A DNA stretch of 64,000 bases from an uncultured Acidovorax sp. GTDB taxonomy: Bacteria; Pseudomonadota; Gammaproteobacteria; Burkholderiales; Burkholderiaceae_C. Below, one piece after another: positions 55,902-64,000 of this stretch; the stretch's first letter is position 1, and each line of letters begins with the position of its first letter. The stretch covers positions 1-64,000 of the forward strand of contig CAJYHL010000023.1 of assembly GCA_913774625.1 (NCBI GenBank). Reading direction: 5' to 3'. The position numbers were made by a program, and so were the translations under genes. The notes beneath the pieces are model-generated. The model was not told where the DNA came from, ran no database searches, and worked only from the letters and a program-made list of their open reading frames with translations.

Positions 55902-57003
55902 GCTCGAACTGCGTCCCCAGGCCTCGCGCTGGTGGACCTACGGCTCGCCGCTGCTGGCGCTGGCCATCACGGTGCTGATCGGCGTGGCGCTCTTCGCCGC
56001 GCTGGGCAAGGACCCGGTGCGCGGCCTGCAGCTCTTCTTCTGGGAGCCCATCAAGTCGCAGTACGCCATCGGCGAACTCATGGTCAAGGCCACGCCGCTC
56101 TTGCTCATCGCGCTGGGGCTGGCCGTGTGCTTCCGCTCCAATGTCTGGAACATCGGCGCCGAGGGGCAGTTCGTCATCGGCGCGGTGGCCGCGGGCGGCA
56201 TCGCCCTGCTGGCCGACAAGACCACCGGCCCCTGGATCGTGCCGGCCATCCTGCTGGCCGGCGTGCTGGGCGGCATGTTCTGGGCGGGCATCACCGCGCT
56301 CCTGCGCGACCGCTTCAACGCCAACGAGATCCTGGTCAGCCTGATGCTGGTCTATGTGGCCACGCTGCTGCTGGGCTACCTGGTCTATGGGCCCTGGAAG
56401 GACCCCATGGGCTATAACTTCCCGCAGACCAAGACCTTCGAGCGCGTGACGCAGATCCCGCGCCTCATGCAGGGCTCGCGCCTGACCATCGGCCTGCCCA
56501 TCGCGCTGGCGGCGGCGGGGGCGCTCTGGGTGTTCCTGTTCCGCACCCGCGCCGGCTTCGCCCAGCAGGTGGGCGGGCTGGCGCCCGCTGCGGCGCGCTA
56601 CGCGGGCTTCTCCTCGCGCCGCGCGCTCTGGACGGCGCTGCTCGTCTCCGGCGGCGCCGCGGGCCTGGCGGGCGCGCTGGAAGTGGCCGGCCCCATCGGC
56701 CAGCTCACGCCCTTCGTTCCGGCCGGCTACGGCTTCGCGGCCATCATCGTCGCCTTCGTGGGGCGGCTGCATCCGGTGGGCATGGTGTTCTCCGCCATCC
56801 TGATGAGCATGTTCTACCTGGGAGGCGAGCTGGCCCAGTCGCGCCTGGGCCTGCCCAAGTCCATCACGGGCGTGTTCCAGGGCCTGCTGCTGTTCGCGCT
56901 GCTGGCCTGCGACACGCTGATCGCCTATCGCGTGCGCTGGGTCGGCTCGCGCGCCTCGCCGTCCTCTTCTTCCCCGTCTTCTTCTTCCGCTGGAGCCCGC
57001 TGA
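55894..57003 (+). CDS. Nucleoside/purine ABC transporter permease 1
   Basis: This 369-residue inner-membrane permease of the BPD_transp_2 (branched-chain-type) fold has about nine hydrophobic segments and the signature NVWNIGAEGQFVIGAVAA. It belongs to the YufP/NupP type that pairs with BmpA-like lipoproteins. ATG 55894 (MLKLELRPQ) lies inside the ATPase stop region, and its own stop overlaps the next permease (TGATG). The C-terminus is Ser-rich. Confidence 0.9.
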   Translation: MLKLELRPQASRWWTYGSPLLALAITVLIGVALFAALGKDPVRGLQLFFWEPIKSQYAIGELMVKATPLLLIALGLAVCFRSNVWNIGAEGQFVIGAVAAGGIALLADKTTGPWIVPAILLAGVLGGMFWAGITALLRDRFNANEILVSLMLVYVATLLLGYLVYGPWKDPMGYNFPQTKTFERVTQIPRLMQGSRLTIGLPIALAAAGALWVFLFRTRAGFAQQVGGLAPAAARYAGFSSRRALWTALLVSGGAAGLAGALEVAGPIGQLTPFVPAGYGFAAIIVAFVGRLHPVGMVFSAILMSMFYLGGELAQSRLGLPKSITGVFQGLLLFALLACDTLIAYRVRWVGSRASPSSSSPSSSSAGAR

Positions 57004-57923
57004 TGGAGTCCTATGCATTGCTGCTGGGCGCCACGCTCAGCGCCGGCACCGTGCTGGCCATCGCCGCGCTCGGCCTGCTCATCAACGAGAAGGCCGGCAT
57101 CGTCAACCTGGGCGCCGAGGGCATGATGCTCTGCGCCGCCATCGCCGGCTTCGCCACCGTGGTCCACACGGGCAGCACCTGGCTGGGCTTCGCCGCCGGC
57201 ATGGCGGTGGGCGCGCTGATGGCCGCCGTGTTCGGCGTGCTGGTGATCTGGCTGGGCACCAACCAGTACGCGACGGGGCTGGCGCTCAGCCTCTTCGGCG
57301 TGGGCTTTTCGGCCTTCGCCGGCATCAGCTACGTGCAGGCCAAGCTGCCGGAGCTGCCGCGCTACGCCATTCCGGTGCTGGGCGACCTGCCGCTGGTGGG
57401 GCCGGCGCTTTTCCGCCAGCATCCGCTGGTCTACCTGACCATGGCGCTCACGGCTGCGCTGATCTGGTTCCTCTACCGCTCGCGCGCCGGCCTGGTGCTG
57501 CGCTCGGTGGGCGAATCACCCGAATCGGCCCATGCGCTGGGCTACCCCGTGCGGCGCATCCGCCTGCTGGCGGTGATGGCCGGCGGCGCGCTCTGCGGGC
57601 TGGCCGGGGCCTACATCTCCACCGTCTATACGCCGCTCTGGGTCGAGGGCATGGTGGCCGGGCGCGGCTGGATCGCGCTGGCGCTGACCACCTTCGCCAC
57701 CTGGCGGCCGGCACGGGTATTGCTGGGGGCTTATCTGTTCGGCGGCGTGACCATGCTGCAGTTCCACCTGCAGGCTTCCGGTGTGCAGGTGGCCAGCCAG
57801 CTGCTCAGCATGCTGCCCTACGTGGCCACCATCGTGGTGCTGGCGCTGATCTCGCGCAACCCGGCCTGGATCCGCGCCAACATGCCGGCCTCGCTGGGAA
57901 AGCCGTTCCACGCCGGCTCATAA
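57003..57923 (+). CDS. Nucleoside/purine ABC transporter permease 2
   Basis: This 306-residue permease is the second of the pair (YufQ/NupQ type). It has about eight membrane segments and the signature GIVNLGAEGMMLCAAIAGF. The start overlaps the previous stop codon (TGATG), implying coupled translation and equal subunit amounts. The binding-protein gene follows after 55 bases. Confidence 0.9.
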   Translation: MESYALLLGATLSAGTVLAIAALGLLINEKAGIVNLGAEGMMLCAAIAGFATVVHTGSTWLGFAAGMAVGALMAAVFGVLVIWLGTNQYATGLALSLFGVGFSAFAGISYVQAKLPELPRYAIPVLGDLPLVGPALFRQHPLVYLTMALTAALIWFLYRSRAGLVLRSVGESPESAHALGYPVRRIRLLAVMAGGALCGLAGAYISTVYTPLWVEGMVAGRGWIALALTTFATWRPARVLLGAYLFGGVTMLQFHLQASGVQVASQLLSMLPYVATIVVLALISRNPAWIRANMPASLGKPFHAGS

Positions 57924-57978
57924 TTTGCCCTCCGGTTTCCGCCCGTTTTCCTTCCGACCTTCCTAGAAAAGAGAAGCC

Positions 57979-59145
57979 ATGACCCAACTGACCAAACGAT
58001 CCTTCCTCCAGGCAGCCACCCTGTCCGCCGTGGCCGCTGCCGCCCTGGTGGGCTGCGGCAAGAAGGAAGAGCCGGCCGCCGCCGCGCCTGCGGCTGCTCC
58101 CGCACCGGCCGCCTCGGCCGCTGCCGCCACCGGCCCGCTGAAGATCGCATTCGCCTACGTCGGCCCGGTGGGCGACGGTGGCTGGTCCTACGCGCACGAC
58201 CAGGGGCGCAAGGCGGTCGAGAAGGAATTCGGCGACAAGGTCGCCACCAGCTTCGTCGAAAGCGTGCCCGAGTCGGCCGATGCCGAGCGCGTGCTGCGCG
58301 ACATGGCCACGCAGGGCAACAAGCTGATCTTCGGCACCACCTTCGGCTACATGGAGCCCATCCAGAAGGTCGCAGCCGACTTCCCCGACGTGAAGTTCGA
58401 GCACGCCACCGGCTACAAGACCGCGCCCAACGTGCGCACCTACGACAGCCGCACCTATGAGGGCGCCTACATGGCCGGCATCATCGCCGGCGCCATGACC
58501 AAGTCGAACACCCTGGGCGTGGTGGGCTCGGTGCCCATCCCCGAGGTGATCCGCAACATCAACAGCTTCACGCTGGGCGCGCAGTCGGTCAACCCGAACA
58601 TCAAGACCAAGGTGGTGTGGGTCAACGAATGGTTCAGCCCGCCCAAGGAAACCGAGGCCGCCACCTCGCTGATCAACGGCGGCGCCGACGTGCTGTTCCA
58701 GAACACCGACTCGCCCGCCGTGCTCAAGACCGCCCAGGAAAAGGGCAAGCGCGCCTTCGGCTGGGACAGCGACATGACCGCCTACGGCCCCAAGGCCCAC
58801 CTGGCTTCGTCCATCATCAACTGGGGCCCTTACTACATCAAGGCCACGCGCGACGTGCTGGACGGCAAGTGGACCACCGGCCAGAGCTGGTGGGGCGTGA
58901 AGGAAGGCGCGATCGACCTGGTCTCCATCGCCGACGACGTGCCTGCCGACATCAAGGCCAAGGTCGAGACCGTCAAGAAGGGCCTGAAGGACGGCACGTT
59001 CTCGATCTGGAAGGGCCCCATCGTGGGCCAGGACGGCAAGGAGATCCTCGCCAAGGACGCCGTGGCCGACGACAAGTTCCTGGGCGGCATCAACTTCTAC
59101 GTCAAGGGCGTGGAAGGCAGCGTGCCCGGCGGCGACAAGAAGTGA
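57979..59145 (+). CDS. BmpA-family purine/nucleoside-binding lipoprotein
   Basis: This 388-residue periplasmic binding protein is the substrate receptor of the preceding ABC importer. It has a lipoprotein signal with LVGC, C26, then an Ala/Pro linker. The BMP/PnrA-like domain follows: KIAFAYVGPVGDGGWSYAHDQG, GTTFGYMEPI, NVRTYDSRTYEGAYMAGIIAGAM. Family members bind purine nucleosides or bases. An AGAGAAG ribosome-binding site precedes the ATG and a strong terminator follows, ending the transport unit. Confidence 0.93.
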   Translation: MTQLTKRSFLQAATLSAVAAAALVGCGKKEEPAAAAPAAAPAPAASAAAATGPLKIAFAYVGPVGDGGWSYAHDQGRKAVEKEFGDKVATSFVESVPESADAERVLRDMATQGNKLIFGTTFGYMEPIQKVAADFPDVKFEHATGYKTAPNVRTYDSRTYEGAYMAGIIAGAMTKSNTLGVVGSVPIPEVIRNINSFTLGAQSVNPNIKTKVVWVNEWFSPPKETEAATSLINGGADVLFQNTDSPAVLKTAQEKGKRAFGWDSDMTAYGPKAHLASSIINWGPYYIKATRDVLDGKWTTGQSWWGVKEGAIDLVSIADDVPADIKAKVETVKKGLKDGTFSIWKGPIVGQDGKEILAKDAVADDKFLGGINFYVKGVEGSVPGGDKK

Positions 59146-59189
59146 GGCGAAGGAGGGCGGGCGCGCTGCCCCGCCCACTGCACCCAACC

Positions 59190-59220
59190 AAGGCTGCCCC
59201 GTCCGGGCAGCCTTTTTTTC
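59190..59220 (+). terminator. Rho-independent terminator after the BmpA-type gene
   Basis: AGGCTGCCC (59191-59199) pairs with GGGCAGCCT (59205-59213) and is followed by seven T residues. It separates the transporter genes from the Rieske/deaminase pair, although readthrough is possible. Confidence 0.9.
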
Positions 59221-59251
59221 TTCGCCTTGTCCGTCTGCAGAAAGGCTTTCG

Positions 59252-61296
<2,045 letters not shown>

Positions 61297-61319
61297 TGCT
61301 CTGGGCGAAACCAGGCTGC

Positions 61320-61365
61320 AGCGCTTGCGAATCAAGCGCTTTCTGCTATGAAAGTGGAAGCGTAG
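61320..61365. repeat. Dispersed palindromic repeat after the deaminase gene
   Basis: AGCGCTTG (61320-61327) pairs with CAAGCGCT (61333-61340) and is followed by GCTATGAAAG...GCGTAG. It shares the GCGCTTGC and GCTAT parts with the mutL copy. It lies between convergent genes and may act as a transcription end. Confidence 0.6.
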
Positions 61366-61389
61366 GGAGGGCGGGCAGCCCGCGCGGAC

Positions 61390-62532
61390 TCAGGCCTGCA
61401 CGAACCGCAGCCGGTTGCCGAACGGGTCGGTCACCGTCATCAGATCGCCGCCGCCGGGCGCCTGTTCCACGCCTGGCCGCATCACCGCATGGCCGCGTGC
61501 GATGAGTTCCGCATGCAGGGCGACCAGGCCATCGCAGTCCAGGAACACCGCCGCGCCGCCGGCCATGTCCTCGTCGGCAGGTTCCCAGAGCTGCAGCACG
61601 CAGCCGGCGCGCGAGACCCGGGCATGGCGGCGCGCATCGCCCGGGGCGCCGGCAGGGCGGGGTTCCCCATCGACCGCGAAGCCCAGCACCTCGACGTAGA
61701 AACGCAAGGCCTTGTCCAGGTCGTGGACCGGGAGCACCGGCACGGTCCGGTGGATGCGCAGCGCGGTCGCGGGCGGCTTTGCGGCGGGAGGCAGCGGTTC
61801 AGCCGCGGGCGTAGTCCGAGGTTCCTGCCGGGGTTCGCGCGGCGGGCGGGCGGCTGCCTCCCGCGCGGGACGTGGGGGCCGAGTCGCGGGCGGCTCGACA
61901 GCTTCCTTCAGCGGCTGCGAGGGCTCTGCAGCCTGCAGCGCCAGATACACGCGCAGCGCGCCGTAGGCATCGTTGGCGGCATAGCGCTGCTGCGATTCCG
62001 AGAGGCGCGGCTGAGCCCAGTTCGAGGTGCCGATCTTCTTGGACTTGGCAAAGCGCTGGCCGAAGAGCAGTGCGATGGCGGTCTTCACGCCCATCGACTT
62101 CGGGTAGCCCTGGCGGCGCAGCACGCCGTCCAGGTCCAGCAGCGCATGCACCGGCCCGCCCAGCGAACGTGCCAGCTGGCTGCGGTCGTTGTCCAGGCCG
62201 AAGCCGGCCTTGACCAGGCTGCGCGAGGCCAGCAGGGCCTGCACGGCGCGGCGGCAGCCGGGGGTATTGAGCTGGAACAGCCAGCCGCATTCCAGCGTGG
62301 CGAACTGCACCAGGTGCGGTCCGTCGGAGATGTCGCCGCGCTCGAAGGTGGGCCTGGATTCGGTGTCGAAGCCGACCACCGGCAGGCCGATCAGGGCCTG
62401 TAGGGCGGCCTCGGCATCGGCGTCGTCGGCGATCAGCCGGATGCGGCCGAGGTCCAGGCCCTCGAAGGGCGGCAGCAGGGCGATCTGGTCTTTGGTGGGC
62501 AGGGCGGAGCGCGGTGTGGTGGAAGCAGGCAT
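61390..62532 (-). CDS. DEDDy 3'-5' exonuclease fused to a VOC (glyoxalase-like) domain
   Basis: This 380-residue protein joins two unrelated domains. Residues about 20-215 are an RNase D-type DEDDy exonuclease: FDTES holds the first acidic pair, GLDNDRSQL the third aspartate, and YAANDAYGAL the final Tyr/Asp. A Pro/Arg/Ala-rich linker of about 45 residues follows. Residues about 260-380 form a vicinal oxygen chelate (glyoxalase/bleomycin resistance) domain: VPVLPVHDLDKALRFYVEVLGF to TVTDPFGNRLRFVQ. I start at ATG 62532 (MPASTTPRS). Both domains look complete and in frame. Function of the fusion is unknown. It lies 38 bases downstream of kynA. Confidence 0.82.
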   Translation of the reverse strand: MPASTTPRSALPTKDQIALLPPFEGLDLGRIRLIADDADAEAALQALIGLPVVGFDTESRPTFERGDISDGPHLVQFATLECGWLFQLNTPGCRRAVQALLASRSLVKAGFGLDNDRSQLARSLGGPVHALLDLDGVLRRQGYPKSMGVKTAIALLFGQRFAKSKKIGTSNWAQPRLSESQQRYAANDAYGALRVYLALQAAEPSQPLKEAVEPPATRPPRPAREAAARPPREPRQEPRTTPAAEPLPPAAKPPATALRIHRTVPVLPVHDLDKALRFYVEVLGFAVDGEPRPAGAPGDARRHARVSRAGCVLQLWEPADEDMAGGAAVFLDCDGLVALHAELIARGHAVMRPGVEQAPGGGDLMTVTDPFGNRLRFVQA

Positions 62533-62570
62533 GGCGGCGAAGAATACCTGCGCTGCCGCCTCCCCGCGCG

Positions 62571-63473
62571 TCACAGCGAGGTGCGCAGCCGCCAGATCTC
62601 GGGGAACAGCACCACGTCCAGCATCTTGCGCAGATAGCTCACGCCGCCGGTGCCGCCCGTGCCGCGCTTGAAGCCGATCACGCGCTCCACCGTGGTCACG
62701 TGGCGGAAGCGCCAGAGGCGGAAGGCGTCCTCCAGGTCGGTGAGCTTTTCGCCCAGCTGGTAGAGGTCCCAGTGCTCGCGCGGGCTGCGGTAGACGGTGA
62801 GCCAGGCAGCTTCCACTGCATCGCTTTCGGCATAGGGCTGGCGCCAGTCGCGCTGGGTGTGGCTTTCGGGCACGGGAATGCCGCGCCGCGCCAGGAGGCG
62901 CAGGGCCTCGTCGTAGAGCGAGGGTGCCTCGTAGGCGGCCTGCACCAGGGCCAGCAGGTCGGGGCGGTGCTCATGCGGCCCCAGCATGGCGCGGTTCTTG
63001 TTGCCCAGCGCGAATTCGATGCAGCGGTACTGGTAGCTCTGGAAGCCGCTGGACTGGCCCAGGTAGGGCCGCATGGCACTGTATTCGGGCGGCGTCATGG
63101 TGGCCAGCACGTCCCAGGCATGAACCAGCTGCTCCATGATCTTGGAGGCCCGCGCCAGCATCTTGAAGGCGGGCGGCAGGTCGTCGCGGGCGATGTGGGC
63201 GATGGCCGCCTGCAGCTCGTGCAGCATGAGCTTCATCCAGAGTTCGCTGGTCTGGTGCTGGACGATGAAGAGCAGCTCGTCGTGCGCGGGCGACAGAGGC
63301 TTCTGCGCGGTGAGCACCGCGTCGAGCTGCAGGTAGTCGCCATAGCTCATGCTGCGGCTGAAGTCGAGCTGGGCGCGTTCCTCATGCACGATGGATTCGG
63401 GCAGGGCGGAGCCCGGCGCGGCCTGGGCGGCCGGCTGGCCCGGTGCGGTCGGGTTGGCGTGGAAGGGGCACAT
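62571..63473 (-). CDS. kynA: Tryptophan 2,3-dioxygenase
   Basis: KynA is the haem dioxygenase that opens the indole ring of tryptophan to N-formylkynurenine, the first step of the kynurenine pathway. The 300-residue protein has [11 protein letters not shown], the substrate helix [33 protein letters not shown], and the haem-ligand histidine in [21 protein letters not shown] start at ATG 63473 (MCPFHANPT), two bases after the kynU stop, so the genes are co-translated. Length is typical. Confidence 0.95.
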   Translation of the reverse strand: MCPFHANPTAPGQPAAQAAPGSALPESIVHEERAQLDFSRSMSYGDYLQLDAVLTAQKPLSPAHDELLFIVQHQTSELWMKLMLHELQAAIAHIARDDLPPAFKMLARASKIMEQLVHAWDVLATMTPPEYSAMRPYLGQSSGFQSYQYRCIEFALGNKNRAMLGPHEHRPDLLALVQAAYEAPSLYDEALRLLARRGIPVPESHTQRDWRQPYAESDAVEAAWLTVYRSPREHWDLYQLGEKLTDLEDAFRLWRFRHVTTVERVIGFKRGTGGTGGVSYLRKMLDVVLFPEIWRLRTSL

Positions 63474-63475
63474 GT

Positions 63476-64000
63476 TCAGGTCACCGCGTGCTGCTGGTTG
63501 AATTCGGGGCGCTGCCATTCGGCCGTGTCCAGCACCTGCCGCAGCTGCTCCACCGCGTTCCAGACATCGGCGAAGCCCAGGTAGAGCGGCGTGAAGCCGA
63601 AGCGCAGGATGTCCTTGTGCCGGCCCGCGCCGCCGTCGCCCTTGCGGAAGTCGCCGATCACGTTGCGCGCGATCAGGGCCTGCACGATGGCATAGGCGCC
63701 GGTGTCGCGCGTCAGGCAGACCTGGGAGCCGCGCTGTGCGTGCTCGCGCGGCGTGGCCAGGCCCAGTCCGTGGCCGGCGCAGCGCGCCTCCACCAGCGCG
63801 ATGAACAGATCGGTCAGCGCCAGCGATTTCTGCCGCAGCGCCTGTATGCCGCCCAGCGCCTCGGCGGCGGTGAACACGTCCAGGCCGCACTGCAGGGCCG
63901 ACAGGCTGATGATGGGCTGCGTGCCGCACAGGTAGCGCGTGATGCCGGGGGCGGGCTGGTAGTCGGGCGTGAACTGGAACGGCGCCGCATGGCCCCACCA
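63476..64000 (-). CDS. kynU: Kynureninase, C-terminal part (cut by window edge)
   Basis: The last 174 residues of a PLP-dependent kynureninase are visible. The reading frame stays open to base 64000, so the N-terminus lies outside. Recognisable parts are [28 protein letters not shown], a conserved RGSQVCL-type loop and the C-terminal [18 protein letters not shown]. It converts kynurenine or hydroxykynurenine to anthranilates. It is followed two bases later by kynA, a typical kyn operon. Confidence 0.93.
   Translation of the reverse strand, partial: WWGHAAPFQFTPDYQPAPGITRYLCGTQPIISLSALQCGLDVFTAAEALGGIQALRQKSLALTDLFIALVEARCAGHGLGLATPREHAQRGSQVCLTRDTGAYAIVQALIARNVIGDFRKGDGGAGRHKDILRFGFTPLYLGFADVWNAVEQLRQVLDTAEWQRPEFNQQHAVT

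Overview
The window is high-GC chromosomal DNA from a beta-proteobacterium, most likely a member of the Comamonadaceae (Acidovorax, Alicycliphilus, Delftia or a relative). I infer this from the order tpiA-secG-tRNA-Leu-nuoABCDEFGHIJKLMN followed by DUF2818 and DUF1178 genes, from the Omp32-type porin, from kynA/kynU, and from short dispersed palindromes of a type I associate with this family. I saw no rRNA, CRISPR array, insertion sequence or prophage gene.

Left part (1-14.1 kb): the window opens with a perfect 64-bp inverted repeat, then a cysteine-synthase-fold PLP enzyme. A visibly more AT-rich two-gene insert (1409-3334) follows, encoding an AAA15/OLD-like ATPase and an RloB-family Toprim-like protein. 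It resembles the AbiL/RloAB and PARIS types of anti-phage system and is the best candidate defence locus here. A minus-strand block follows: FtsX-type permease, a LuxR-type regulator, the matching ABC ATPase, miaA, a Bcr/CflA-type MFS pump and an alpha/beta-hydrolase lipoprotein. Then come a 2-hydroxyacid dehydrogenase, a small exported protein and a class I aminotransferase.

Housekeeping core (14.1-35.2 kb): rpsO, a terminator, a long hairpin and pnp; a quinone oxidoreductase overlapping tpiA; secG; tRNA-Leu(GAG); and the complete 14-gene NADH dehydrogenase operon, with nuoC and nuoD separate and many start/stop overlaps.

Middle (35-49 kb): an MsbA-like exporter, a small conserved protein, a lipoprotein glycerophosphodiesterase with calcium-loop-like inserts, mutL with an endonuclease motif, an EAL-CBS-GGDEF protein, a glycerate 2-kinase, a porin, a Crp/Fnr-type regulator and a membrane diguanylate cyclase.

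Right part (49-64 kb): a purine-catabolism neighbourhood. xdhAB diverges from a LysR regulator. The LysR gene is followed by a nucleoside/purine BmpA-type ABC transporter (ATPase, two permeases, binding lipoprotein), a Rieske oxygenase and an adenine-deaminase-type enzyme. Together these could import purines, deaminate adenine to hypoxanthine and oxidise it to urate; the Rieske enzyme is the unexplained member. The window ends with an unusual exonuclease-VOC fusion gene, kynA, and kynU cut by the edge.
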